Below are positions 51,329 through 60,778 of a DNA stretch of 64,000 bases, piece by piece (the stretch's first letter is position 1; every line of letters starts with the position of its first letter). Where the stretch lies: positions 3,823,001 to 3,887,000 of the forward strand of contig NZ_OY776414.1 in NCBI RefSeq assembly GCF_963675585.1. Direction: 5' to 3'. The stretch is from an uncultured Draconibacterium sp. Its GTDB lineage: Bacteria > Bacteroidota > Bacteroidia > Bacteroidales > Prolixibacteraceae. Both the position numbers and the translations under genes were made by a program. The notes beneath the pieces were generated by a model that was given only the letters and a program-made list of their open reading frames with translations, was not told the DNA's origin and ran no database searches.

Positions 51329-52972
51329 ATGAAAAAACTTATTGTTATACTGCTAATTTTCATGCAACTAACATCGGTCGGAGGTTGCAGAAAGGAGTCT
51401 GTAGTTGCTGAAACAAACTCAGCTCCAATTGAAATTCAGGTTCAAATCAACCATGTACCTGTATTTATCCAGCATGAAACAAATGAGATCGCAACCATAA
51501 CCATTAAAAAAGCTGAGAACGATCGGACTCAGAAGTTAACCGGGATTACTTTTCATTTTTCAGATTCCAATGTGCAAAATGTTATTAAAAGCATACATCT
51601 TTTAAATACCGCTCCCGACAATAATGAGCAGTCTTCGCATTTCATCGGAGAAACATCTGAGATAAAAAAAGTGACTACCATAAGTTTGGATCAAAACATA
51701 TCGGGTCTAACTAGTTCATTCTTCATCTCCCTAACTGCCAAAAAGAATGCAAATATTGAAGCTCAGATTCAAATTGAAGAGGTTATTCTGGAATTCGACA
51801 ATCTTACCGAACAATCAGTTCAACCAAACAAGCATACCATCAAACTGGCGCATGTTGTTCGTCAACAAGGCCAGGATAACTGCGATACATATCGAATCCC
51901 AGGCATAGTAACTACAAATGAAGGCTCTCTGATAGCGGTTTACGATGTTCGCTATAACAACAGCAAAGATTTACAGGAAGACATAGACATTGGTATGAGT
52001 CGTAGTACTGATGGCGGACAAACATGGGAGCCGATGAAAATAATTATGGACATGGGCGAATGGGGAGGCCGGGCTCAGAAATTAAACGGTATTGGCGACC
52101 CCTGTGTACTGTACGATAACCAAACAAAAACACTGTGGGTTGCTGCTTTGTGGATGAGCGGAGCCACTTCGAATGACATGTTGTGGTGGGCTTCAAGTCC
52201 GGGAATGAAACCCGAAGTAACCGGCCAGTTTATGTTGGCAAAAAGCACCGATGATGGATTAACATGGTCGGCCCCAATAAACATTACAGAACAGATTAAA
52301 AATCCAGCCTGGCAATTGCTTCTGCAGGGTCCGGGAAGAGGAATTTGTATGAATGACGGAACGCTTGTTTTCCCGGCGCAATTTAAAGCGGATATTGGCG
52401 AAAAAGCATTGGATGGCGGTCAATATACCTGTCACTCTACAATCGTTTACAGCAAAGACCAAGGCCAGACATGGCACATCGGAACCGGGGCAAAAACAAA
52501 TACAACTGAAGCTCAGGTTGTAGAATTACAGGACGGTAGTCTTATGCTGAATATGAGAGATGACCGGAACAGAAAAGACAAGGGAGATACAAACGGAAGA
52601 GCAGTTGCTGTTAGCAAAGACATGGGAGCCACCTGGGAAGTACATCCTTCCTCAAATCATGCTTTACCCGAATCGAATTGTATGGCGAGTATCATCGAAG
52701 CAAAAGTTGAAATTAATGGTAGTTCGAAAAATGTACTGTTTTTTTCAAATCCAAATAATAAATACGAACGATGGAACATGACCATAAAAGCAAGTATTGA
52801 TAATGGCCTGACCTGGCCGGATGAATACCAGATTGAATTAAATGCAAATAAAGGTTATGGCTACTCTTGCATGACAATGATTGACAACCAGACTATCGGT
52901 ATTTTATACGAAGGAGTGAAAGAACTTTACTTTCAGAAAATTGCAGTTTCCGATATTCTGGGAAATAAATAA
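51329..52972 (+). CDS. Exo-alpha-sialidase (GH33), lipoprotein
   Basis: A 547-residue enzyme from the ATG at 51329 (MKKLIVILLIFMQL); an ATG six codons upstream is less likely. Lipobox SVGGC puts the lipidated Cys at 20. An N-terminal beta domain (to ~175) is typical of Bacteroidota sialidases. The six-bladed propeller follows with YRIP (the FRIP-type arginine) and five Asp-boxes: SRSTDGGQTW, KSTDDGLTW, YSKDQGQTW, VSKDMGATW and SIDNGLTW. It releases terminal sialic acid from glycoconjugates at the cell surface or in the periplasm, feeding the NanA pathway encoded downstream. Confidence 0.94.
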   Translation: MKKLIVILLIFMQLTSVGGCRKESVVAETNSAPIEIQVQINHVPVFIQHETNEIATITIKKAENDRTQKLTGITFHFSDSNVQNVIKSIHLLNTAPDNNEQSSHFIGETSEIKKVTTISLDQNISGLTSSFFISLTAKKNANIEAQIQIEEVILEFDNLTEQSVQPNKHTIKLAHVVRQQGQDNCDTYRIPGIVTTNEGSLIAVYDVRYNNSKDLQEDIDIGMSRSTDGGQTWEPMKIIMDMGEWGGRAQKLNGIGDPCVLYDNQTKTLWVAALWMSGATSNDMLWWASSPGMKPEVTGQFMLAKSTDDGLTWSAPINITEQIKNPAWQLLLQGPGRGICMNDGTLVFPAQFKADIGEKALDGGQYTCHSTIVYSKDQGQTWHIGTGAKTNTTEAQVVELQDGSLMLNMRDDRNRKDKGDTNGRAVAVSKDMGATWEVHPSSNHALPESNCMASIIEAKVEINGSSKNVLFFSNPNNKYERWNMTIKASIDNGLTWPDEYQIELNANKGYGYSCMTMIDNQTIGILYEGVKELYFQKIAVSDILGNK

Positions 52973-52982
52973 TCAGAAGAAA

Positions 52983-54959
52983 TTGGCTAATACAATAAAA
53001 TATCTGCTTTTACTACTCGCCACTACTTTTACTGTGCTGCATATATCATGCGACACAAAAGAAAGGAACAAACCGGCACTGATTCCGCTTCCACAAAAAC
53101 TGCAGTGGAATGAGCAGGTATTTAACTTAAAAGACAGTAGTAATTCTTTCAAACAACGATTAGTGCCTCAAATTGAAGGTGTTCCATTTAATAAAGAAGA
53201 AGCATATAAACTAATAATTACCAATGATTCTGTTGTGCTTGAGGCAACTTCAACAAAAGGACTTTTTTGGGGGCAACAAACGATAAAACAACTCGGCTAC
53301 AACAAAAAAAATGGCAGGTATTTAACTGGGTGCACTATTATTGACTGGCCGGCATTTAAGCTTAGAGGATTTATGCAGGATGTGGGCAGAAATTACCAAT
53401 CTCTTTCCATGTTAAAAGAACAAATTGATGTATTGGCTGCATATAAAATGAATGTCTTTCACTTACATCTGACAGACAATCCAGGCTGGAGGCTGGAAAG
53501 TAAAATATACCCACAGTTAAACAGCCCGGAATCTATGAGTCGGTGGGCAGGACAATACTACACACAGGAAGAATTTATCGATTTGGTGAATTACTGTTCC
53601 CAAAGACATATAACGCTAATTCCAGAACTGGACTTGCCGGGTCACAGTCGGGCTTTGCGAAAGGCGCTTCAGGTTGAAACAATGAAAGATCCACTTTTGA
53701 AAAAAGTTTTACCTGAACTTTTTAATGAATTGTGCAAGCTTGTTCCTGCCGACAAAATGCCTTTCATACATTTGGGGACAGATGAAGTTTGGCATGAATA
53801 CGAACAGCCTGATCCGGAATTATTAGCTGCATTAATTGAAAATATTAAATCCCGGGAAAGAGAAGTAATTGTCTGGAGACCTGGTATTGAGATAAAAAAT
53901 GATAGCAGTTCGCTTACACAACTCTGGTCTTCTGCCGGAAGTCCAAAACCCGGACACCGTTATCTCGATTCGCGTTTGAACTACCTGAATCACCTCGATC
54001 CCTTGTCCGGAATTCCACAACTGTATTTCGACAGAATTTGTGGAGCGGCTCATGGCGACTCGGTTAAACTTGGAGGAATACTTTGTTGCTGGAACGATAA
54101 TAATGTATCAAATGAGTATGATATCCTGAAACAAAATCCGGTTTATCCGGGGATACTTACCTATAGCGAAATAGCGTGGAAAGGCCAACAACATAACACT
54201 GAAGATAAATATTTGGCAATGTTCCCGGATTTCAACGATCCTTTATTCTCCGAATATTGCAATTTTGAAAGCCGACTGATAGAGCACCGGGATAAATATT
54301 TTCAGAATAAACCATTCCCATACATTCGACAAACTGAAATGGAGTGGAGCATTATTGGCCCATTTAATCACCAAGACGATGTAAACCGAAGTTTCCCGGT
54401 TGAAGATTCTATTTGCGAGAAATACTTTGTTGACTCGCTTGAATACAATTGGAAAGAAAGGATTATTGGCGGAACCGTTCATTTGCAACATTTCTTTGGA
54501 TATCCTTCCTATTTCCCAAAAGCAAGCGGTACCTACTACGCATTCACGCGAATTTGGTCACCCAAAACTCAAAAGCTTGATGTGTGGATTGGTTTTCATG
54601 ACTGGTCGCGCTCGGGAGGAAGACGCGGAGGACCTTTCCCCGATAAGAAAGAATGGCACAATACAAATCCTAAAGTATGGGTAAACAATCAGATAATAGC
54701 AGCGCCAAACTGGCAGCAACCCAATCTGAAAACCCAGACAGAAGAAATTCCTTTTGTCGATGAAAATTATTTTTTCAGACAAGCACAATCCATAGAATTT
54801 AAAAAAGGATGGAACACTGTACTTCTTAAAATTCCGATAAAGAATAATACATGGAAACGAATGTTCACGTTTGTTCCGGTAATGAAAGAAGGCAAGAATT
54901 TCAGTGAAGTCCGAAATCTTATATACAATTCTGAAATTAAATTAGATACAAAAAAATGA
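52983..54959 (+). CDS. Beta-N-acetylhexosaminidase (GH20), lipoprotein
   Basis: A GH20 enzyme that removes terminal GlcNAc or GalNAc exposed once sialic acid is gone. A TTG start at 52983, 10 bp after the sialidase stop, gives a 658-residue precursor with a near-ideal lipoprotein signal (KYLLLLLATTFTVLHISC, Cys23). The only upstream ATG (52941) overlaps the sialidase and adds 14 residues that spoil the signal. A GH20b domain (LIPLPQKLQWNEQVF) precedes the barrel with DVGRNYQS, HLHLTDNPGWR and the catalytic pair Asp267-Glu268 in HLGTDEVWHEYE. The C-terminal ~170 residues form an extra beta-rich module. It overlaps nanA by four bases. Confidence 0.9.
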   Translation: MANTIKYLLLLLATTFTVLHISCDTKERNKPALIPLPQKLQWNEQVFNLKDSSNSFKQRLVPQIEGVPFNKEEAYKLIITNDSVVLEATSTKGLFWGQQTIKQLGYNKKNGRYLTGCTIIDWPAFKLRGFMQDVGRNYQSLSMLKEQIDVLAAYKMNVFHLHLTDNPGWRLESKIYPQLNSPESMSRWAGQYYTQEEFIDLVNYCSQRHITLIPELDLPGHSRALRKALQVETMKDPLLKKVLPELFNELCKLVPADKMPFIHLGTDEVWHEYEQPDPELLAALIENIKSREREVIVWRPGIEIKNDSSSLTQLWSSAGSPKPGHRYLDSRLNYLNHLDPLSGIPQLYFDRICGAAHGDSVKLGGILCCWNDNNVSNEYDILKQNPVYPGILTYSEIAWKGQQHNTEDKYLAMFPDFNDPLFSEYCNFESRLIEHRDKYFQNKPFPYIRQTEMEWSIIGPFNHQDDVNRSFPVEDSICEKYFVDSLEYNWKERIIGGTVHLQHFFGYPSYFPKASGTYYAFTRIWSPKTQKLDVWIGFHDWSRSGGRRGGPFPDKKEWHNTNPKVWVNNQIIAAPNWQQPNLKTQTEEIPFVDENYFFRQAQSIEFKKGWNTVLLKIPIKNNTWKRMFTFVPVMKEGKNFSEVRNLIYNSEIKLDTKK

Positions 54960-55879
54960 AACATATTATGAAAATAGAAGGTCTTATTGCAGCACCATTT
55001 TCGACACAAAATATACAAAGAGAAATCGTTTATGATAAAATTCCATTGTATCACGATTTCCTGGTAAAAAACAGTGTCTCAGGAGCTTTTATCAATGGAT
55101 CCACGGGCGAAGGTGTTTCACTTTCTCAAAAAGAGAAGATGAAAACTACCGAATACTGGGCAAAGGCCGCAAAACAAAGCAACCTTAAAATTATAAATTT
55201 GGTGGGCGGCACAAGTTACACCGAATGTATTGAAAATGCCCTTCATTCTAAAGACACAGGTGTTGATGCCATTGCCCTATTGGCTCCTTACTATTTTAAA
55301 CCTGCAAATGCGAAGGCACTGGCTGAATTTTGCGCAAAAGTGGCTGAAGCAGTTCCTGAAATGCCGGTGTATTTTTACCACATTCCGGTACTTACAGGTT
55401 GTAATGTATCGATGTATGAGTTTCTGAAAGAGGCGGATTCGATGATTCCAAATTTGGCAGGAATCAAATACACGCACGAAGATTTTATGGATTTCCAGAG
55501 TTGCATCAACTTTAAGGATGGTAAATACGACATGCTTTGGGGGCGTGATGAAAATCTGCTGTCGGCACTGGTTTTGGGGACACGCGGAGGAGTTGGAAGT
55601 ACCTTCAATTATGCCGCACCGCTGTACTTAAGTCTTATTGATGCTTTCAACTCCGGAAACCTCGGACTGGCACGATCGTTACAACAAAAATCAATTGACA
55701 TGATCCGTTTACTTGGAAAATACGGAGGAATTGCAACCGGTAAAGCATACATGAAACACCTTGGTTTTGATTGTGGTGGTTTTCGTTTGCCCGTAAAAAA
55801 TATGAGTTCTTCCGATTATGAGCTCTTTAAACAAGATGTCGATCAGCTAAATATGTCGGATTGGTTCTCGAAAATCTAA
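54956..55879 (+). CDS. nanA: N-acetylneuraminate lyase
   Basis: Aldolase that splits N-acetylneuraminate into pyruvate and N-acetylmannosamine. The 307-residue barrel has the GSTGEGVSLS loop (Ser49/Thr50), Tyr141 in YFYHIP and the Schiff-base Lys171 in GIKYTHEDF, all expected for the NAL branch of the DapA superfamily. The ATG overlaps the GH20 stop (ATGA). A second in-frame ATG four codons later is possible. The sialidase, mutarotase, epimerase and transporter around it confirm the function. Confidence 0.95.
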   Translation: MKHIMKIEGLIAAPFSTQNIQREIVYDKIPLYHDFLVKNSVSGAFINGSTGEGVSLSQKEKMKTTEYWAKAAKQSNLKIINLVGGTSYTECIENALHSKDTGVDAIALLAPYYFKPANAKALAEFCAKVAEAVPEMPVYFYHIPVLTGCNVSMYEFLKEADSMIPNLAGIKYTHEDFMDFQSCINFKDGKYDMLWGRDENLLSALVLGTRGGVGSTFNYAAPLYLSLIDAFNSGNLGLARSLQQKSIDMIRLLGKYGGIATGKAYMKHLGFDCGGFRLPVKNMSSSDYELFKQDVDQLNMSDWFSKI

Positions 55880-55882
55880 AAA

Positions 55883-57055
55883 ATGAACAAACATTTTTTG
55901 ATAGGACTATTCATTTCACTAGCAGTAATTTCCTGCAGTACAAGAAAAAATATGGAATATACATTTCAATTGGAGCAACTCCCTTCCATTCCTCCATCTC
56001 ATTCTAAAAGCGTACAAGCAGGATTAGCAGGTGCCATCTCAGGGATAATTTCAGAAACACTGGTGGTTGCCGGCGGATCGAACTTCCCTGACTCAGTGCC
56101 ATGGATGGGTGGAACTAAAACCTATTACAACGATGTATATTTACTACATACCAACCAACCAAATTCAGGATGGCAGATTTCCGATTATAAACTGAACGAA
56201 CCTTTGGCTTATTCATCTTGTATTTCGCTTAATAATTCCATTTTTTGTGTGGGGGGCGAGAATAATGAAGGACTCACTGATTCAGTATTTCAAATTAAAA
56301 TTGAAAATGGTAGACCTGAAATTACAACGTGCACCAATTATCCTGTTCAGATTGCCAATGGTGGAATTAGCTCAATTGGATCCGAAATATTTGTGGTTGG
56401 AGGAACGGGCAAATTTAACTCACTGTCTGACTTTTACAGCGCCAATACAGCCAAAGACTCACTTGTTTGGGAAAAGCTACCCAATCTTCCTGTAGCTCTT
56501 TCGCATGCTGTGGTCTTGAGTCAATCAGACGGAAATGAACAATGCATTTATGTTTTAGGAGGCCGGAATAAATTGAATACTCTAACTGATTTTTATAGCG
56601 CAGTGTGGAAATACTCTCCTTCCAAAGTTCTCTGGGAAAAGTGTGGAGATATTTCGATGGACAAAAGCCAGCCCTTTGCACTGGCAGCGGGAACAGGAAT
56701 ACCTTTTGGAGAGAATTTCATCGTACTTTTTGGGGGCGACCACGGAATACTTTTTAATAAAACAGAAGATTTTAACCACCAAATATCGCAAGAAAAGGAT
56801 CAGAAAAAACTAGAAAAATTAATGCACGATAAAAAAGCGCATCTGGAAAGTCATCCGGGGTTTAATCGCCACATTTTTGTTTATAATACTTTGGACAATA
56901 CTTGTTTGAGTACTAACCAGTTGCCATTTGCAGCACAAGTTACTACAACAGCTGTAAAAAGTAATGATAAAGTTTACATTCCAAACGGGGAAATCAAACC
57001 AGGAGTCAGAACGCCGGAAGTGAATTGTCTAAAAATTTCTCTAAAAAACCAATAG
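55883..57055 (+). CDS. nanM: NanM-type sialic acid mutarotase (Kelch-repeat), lipoprotein-like
   Basis: A 390-residue beta-propeller with Kelch-type repeats ([80 protein letters not shown]). It matches the cyclically permuted mutarotase family that converts the alpha anomer released by sialidase to the beta form. The N-terminus ([13 protein letters not shown]) ends in a lipobox with Cys18, so it is probably a periplasmic-facing lipoprotein. It starts three bases after the nanA stop. Confidence 0.9.
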   Translation: MNKHFLIGLFISLAVISCSTRKNMEYTFQLEQLPSIPPSHSKSVQAGLAGAISGIISETLVVAGGSNFPDSVPWMGGTKTYYNDVYLLHTNQPNSGWQISDYKLNEPLAYSSCISLNNSIFCVGGENNEGLTDSVFQIKIENGRPEITTCTNYPVQIANGGISSIGSEIFVVGGTGKFNSLSDFYSANTAKDSLVWEKLPNLPVALSHAVVLSQSDGNEQCIYVLGGRNKLNTLTDFYSAVWKYSPSKVLWEKCGDISMDKSQPFALAAGTGIPFGENFIVLFGGDHGILFNKTEDFNHQISQEKDQKKLEKLMHDKKAHLESHPGFNRHIFVYNTLDNTCLSTNQLPFAAQVTTTAVKSNDKVYIPNGEIKPGVRTPEVNCLKISLKNQ

Positions 57056-57075
57056 AATATTCAAAATCAGACCCA

Positions 57076-58242
57076 ATGGAACGAACAATACTTTCTGAAA
57101 AATATAAAAACGAATTGCTTCAACGAGTGATTCCTTTCTGGGAAAATTATTCAATCGACAAAAAGTATGGTGGATATTTTACCTGTTTGGATCGCGAAGG
57201 AAAAGTATTTGATACTGATAAGTTTGTCTGGTTGCAGGCACGTCAGGTGTGGATGTTTTCAAAACTATATAACGAAGTAGAACAAAAAGAAAGCTGGCTG
57301 AAAATAGCAACAGATGGAGCAGATTTTCTTGATAAATTTGGTCACGACGATCAACTCAACTGGTATTTTTCGCTTACGAGGGAGGGGAAACCGCTGGTTC
57401 AGCCTTACAATATTTTTTCTGACTGTTTTGCGGCAATGGCTTTTGGTCAGTTATACAAAGCCACAGGAAATCAAGAGTATGCAAACAAAGCAACGAGTAC
57501 TTTTGAAAACATTATAGCCCGTAGTGAAAATCCAAAAGGACAGTACAACAAGCTTTACCCGGGAACAAGGCCCTTAAAAGGATTTTCATTGCCAATGATC
57601 TTGTGCAATTTATCACTTGAACTTGAACATTTGCTGGAACCTAACTTGGTAGAGAATACAATTAATTCCTGTATTCATGAAGTGATGGAGGTTTTTTACC
57701 AGGCTGACTCAGGCTTAATATTTGAGAATGTACAACCTGATGGAAGTATACAGGATTCATTTGAAGGACGTCTTTTAAATCCGGGGCATGCCATTGAAGC
57801 AATGTGGTTTATTATGGATTTGGCCGTTCGGAAAAATGATAGGGAAATGATTGATAAAGCAGTTGGCATTGTGCTTCGTACACTAGAATATGGTTGGGAT
57901 ACAAAATACGGTGGTATTTTTTATTTTCTCGACAGTAAGGGATTTCCTCCTCAGCAACTTGAATGGGATCAAAAACTGTGGTGGGTTCACATCGAAACCT
58001 TGATAAGCCTTATAAAAGGATATTCACTTACAGGAAACCAACAATGCCTGCAGTGGTTTGAAAAGGTGCACGATTATACCTGGTCGCATTTTGCTGATCC
58101 GGATTATAGCGAATGGTTTGGCTACCTGAACAGGCAAGGCGAGGTTCTGTTGCCCTTAAAAGGAGGAAAATGGAAGGGATGTTTCCATGTGCCACGTGGG
58201 CTGTTCCAGGTTTGGAAAACACTTGAAGAAATAAATGGTTAA
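57076..58242 (+). CDS. AGE-family epimerase (N-acylglucosamine 2-epimerase)
   Basis: A 388-residue (alpha/alpha)6-barrel enzyme that interconverts N-acetylmannosamine and N-acetylglucosamine. Family landmarks are [51 protein letters not shown] and [17 protein letters not shown], with conserved His residues in the last two. The ATG at 57076 ([12 protein letters not shown]) lies 20 bp after nanM; an earlier in-frame ATG at 57025 would overlap nanM by 31 bp. Its presence with NanA points to the ATP-independent route found in Bacteroides, in place of NanK/NanE. Confidence 0.92.
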   Translation: MERTILSEKYKNELLQRVIPFWENYSIDKKYGGYFTCLDREGKVFDTDKFVWLQARQVWMFSKLYNEVEQKESWLKIATDGADFLDKFGHDDQLNWYFSLTREGKPLVQPYNIFSDCFAAMAFGQLYKATGNQEYANKATSTFENIIARSENPKGQYNKLYPGTRPLKGFSLPMILCNLSLELEHLLEPNLVENTINSCIHEVMEVFYQADSGLIFENVQPDGSIQDSFEGRLLNPGHAIEAMWFIMDLAVRKNDREMIDKAVGIVLRTLEYGWDTKYGGIFYFLDSKGFPPQQLEWDQKLWWVHIETLISLIKGYSLTGNQQCLQWFEKVHDYTWSHFADPDYSEWFGYLNRQGEVLLPLKGGKWKGCFHVPRGLFQVWKTLEEING

Positions 58243-59521
58243 CACAAATAAAAAGTATCGAATGAATCGAGAGAGAATAAAATCGGCATATCCCTGGGTG
58301 CTTGTAGGGCTTTTATGGGTGGTTGCCTTGCTAAATTATATGGATCGTCAGATGCTGTCAACCATGAAAGTATCGATGATGATCGACATTAAGGAACTGG
58401 AGACTGCGGAGAATTTTGGCCGGCTAATGGCAGTTTTTCTTTGGATCTATGCATTTATGAGCCCGGTTGCCGGATTGATTGCTGATCGAATTAACAGGAA
58501 ATGGCTTATTGTAGGTAGTCTGGCCGTGTGGTCGGGTGTAACCTTGTCCATGGGCTACTCCAATAATTTTCACGTATTATACGTTCTTCGTGCCTTAATG
58601 GGTATTAGCGAAGCACTTTATATCCCGGCAGCACTGGCGCTAATTGCTGATTATCACAAAGAAGGAACTCGCTCGCTTGCCATAGGAATACACATGACCG
58701 GTTTGTACTTTGGACAAGCGATCGGTGGATTTGGAGCTACTGTTGCACATGAATTTTCGTGGCAAACTACTTTTCATTCATTTGGGTTGATCGGGATTGG
58801 CTATAGTATTGTGCTTATTTTCTTCCTTCGCGAAAAAAAGGATCGTTTTGTTTCGAAACAATTTCAGCAGAAAGCAATTACAAAAATAAGTGGACTGTCG
58901 TCTGTTTCAAACAGCATTGGGATGTTACTTGGGACCATTAGTTTCTGGGTGATTCTTTTCTATTTTGCGGCACCAAGTTTTCCCGGTTGGGCAACAAAAA
59001 ACTGGCTGCCTACACTGTTTGCTGAAAGCCTCGGAATGGAAATGTCGAAAGCAGGACCAATGGCTACCATAACCATTGCTGCGTCTTCATTTATTGGGGT
59101 AATCTTTGGTGGTATTTTAGCAGACCGCTGGATACTAAAAAACCTGAGAGGAAGAATTTACACAGGAGCAATTGGTTTGAGTTTACTAATCCCGGCTTTG
59201 ATTCTGTTGGGATTTGGTCAAGACTTTATTGGGATACTTGGCGGTGGAATTTTGTTTGGCATTGGATATGGAATGTTTGATGCAAATAATATGCCCATTC
59301 TCTGTCAGTTTGTATCTCCACGCCACAGGGCAGCAGGTTATGGACTAATGAATTTAACCGGTGTTTTTGCCGGAGCATTTATTACTGAACTGCTCGGCAA
59401 ATCAACAGATTCCGGCAATTTAGGCAGAGATATGGCCCTGCTTGCAATACCGGTTGCAATTGCAATTATACTACAGCTAATGGTATTAAAACCAAAATTC
59501 GCCAATAAAGAAATTGATTAG
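58235..59521 (+). CDS. nanT: MFS transporter, probable sialic acid importer
   Basis: A 428-residue inner-membrane carrier with about 12 spans. Landmarks of the anion:cation symporter branch are [10 protein letters not shown] in span 1, [20 protein letters not shown] after span 2, and [20 protein letters not shown] in span 4. The second half begins near [13 protein letters not shown]. The closest named relatives are hexuronate and sialic-acid carriers, and the operon argues for sialic acid (inference). The start overlaps the epimerase gene by eight bases; a second ATG at 58262 is possible. Confidence 0.87.
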   Translation: MVNTNKKYRMNRERIKSAYPWVLVGLLWVVALLNYMDRQMLSTMKVSMMIDIKELETAENFGRLMAVFLWIYAFMSPVAGLIADRINRKWLIVGSLAVWSGVTLSMGYSNNFHVLYVLRALMGISEALYIPAALALIADYHKEGTRSLAIGIHMTGLYFGQAIGGFGATVAHEFSWQTTFHSFGLIGIGYSIVLIFFLREKKDRFVSKQFQQKAITKISGLSSVSNSIGMLLGTISFWVILFYFAAPSFPGWATKNWLPTLFAESLGMEMSKAGPMATITIAASSFIGVIFGGILADRWILKNLRGRIYTGAIGLSLLIPALILLGFGQDFIGILGGGILFGIGYGMFDANNMPILCQFVSPRHRAAGYGLMNLTGVFAGAFITELLGKSTDSGNLGRDMALLAIPVAIAIILQLMVLKPKFANKEID

Positions 59522-59566
59522 ATTAAATATTAGTTCCCTTTTTAAAATCCACAACAAACTGCACAT

Positions 59567-60250
59567 ATGAAGCTTCTATATTTGATAAAAACCTGTTGTT
59601 TTCTTTTAATACTGGTTATTTTAAGTGTTTTTCAACTTACAGCGCAAAACGATACTTTCAGCACTTATTACTATCAAAAACTCTCTTTATTCAAAAGTCT
59701 GCCGGATACTCCAAACGAAATTATCATGCTTGGAAATAGTATCACTGATGGTGGCGAATGGAGTGAACTTTTTCAAAATAGCAACATAAAAAACAGAGGA
59801 ATCAGTGGCGACATTACCGAGGGCATTCTTTACCGGCTTGATGAAGTAACCAGCTCAAGCCCGTCAAAAGTATTTCTGCTAATCGGTATTAACGACTTGG
59901 CCCGCAACATTCCTGCAGATACTGTTTTTCAAAACATTTGTAAAATAGCCCGTAGCATACACAAAATATCTCCTGAGACTCAAATGTATGTTCAAAGCAT
60001 TTTGCCGGTAAATCCTGAGTTTACCAAATTCTCAAACCACATCACAAAAACTCCTGAGATACTTCAAATAAATAGAACACTTGAGCAATGGTGTAAGGCG
60101 AACAAGGTAAACTTCGTAAACCTTTTTGATTCGTTTGCAGAATCACAAACCAACTACTTGAAACCGATCTTCACGAACGATGGTTTGCACTTAACAGCAA
60201 ATGGATATTTAAAATGGGCTGAAATTATTTCTCCTCTTATTGAAGAATAA
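59567..60250 (+). CDS. Exported SGNH/GDSL hydrolase, probable sialate O-acetylesterase
   Basis: A 227-residue protein with a signal peptide (LSVFQLTAQ, cleavage near 27) and the four SGNH blocks: LGNSITDGGEW with Ser58, NRGISGD, LIGINDL, and DGLHLTANGY with Asp205 and His208. These give a complete Ser-Asp-His triad. Last gene of the sialic acid operon, so removal of O-acetyl groups from sialic acids is the natural guess; other acyl or sugar esters remain possible. It stands 45 bp behind nanT. Confidence 0.85.
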   Translation: MKLLYLIKTCCFLLILVILSVFQLTAQNDTFSTYYYQKLSLFKSLPDTPNEIIMLGNSITDGGEWSELFQNSNIKNRGISGDITEGILYRLDEVTSSSPSKVFLLIGINDLARNIPADTVFQNICKIARSIHKISPETQMYVQSILPVNPEFTKFSNHITKTPEILQINRTLEQWCKANKVNFVNLFDSFAESQTNYLKPIFTNDGLHLTANGYLKWAEIISPLIEE

Positions 60251-60778
60251 TTTTTTGTTTGAATACATGTATCTGCAGCAGAAAGTACTTAAGGGAATCA
60301 AAACAGAACTACTGACTTTGGGAGATACAGAAACAACTTTGCCCTATCTCACCGATTGTAACAACATTAAAAATTAGGTTCACGCCAGTGTGGGCCCACA
60401 AAAAACAAAGCACTTTCATAAATGGGGTGCTTTTTGTTTTTGCTCCTCCCTCCCTTAAAAATATTTTATCCTTTTCTTTATACTAATCTTCTTTAATACA
60501 ATGGATTTTCCACATTGGCTTTTGCGAACATTTGTTTTCAAAACATAAGATAAAGCGCTGTACTATATTTCAGTAAACAAAACGTATTGCGCATTAATTA
60601 TTCATTTTATTTATCCTAATATTCTTGCAAATTAATTCATTCTAACCCTTCCTAAATTTCTCCCAATCACCTATAAATCAGGTTCACTCAATGCCTTGAA
60701 ATACTTTTTCCCCTCTTGCTCTCACTAAAAGTTTTGTTATATTAAAGCCACTAAAACTTAACTAATACAAGGTGTACA
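60251..60778. other. Intergenic region after the nan operon
   Basis: No gene is seen in 528 bp. It contains the tRNA 3'-end relic and its terminator (60377-60440). The remainder is AT-rich and would hold the promoter of the lipoprotein gene at 60779. Confidence 0.6.
60377..60440 (+). repeat. Diverged copy of the tRNA 3' end and terminator
   Basis: GGTTCACGCCAGTGTGGGCC... reproduces the T-arm and acceptor 3' half of the tRNA at 45424-45497, including the 10-bp core GTGGGCCCAC. It is followed by AAACAAAGCACTTTC and a GTGCTTTTTGTTTTT tail that parallel the tRNA terminator (45505-45546). Orientation is the same. Bases 60341-60376 show only a faint likeness to the tRNA 5' half. Confidence 0.75.
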
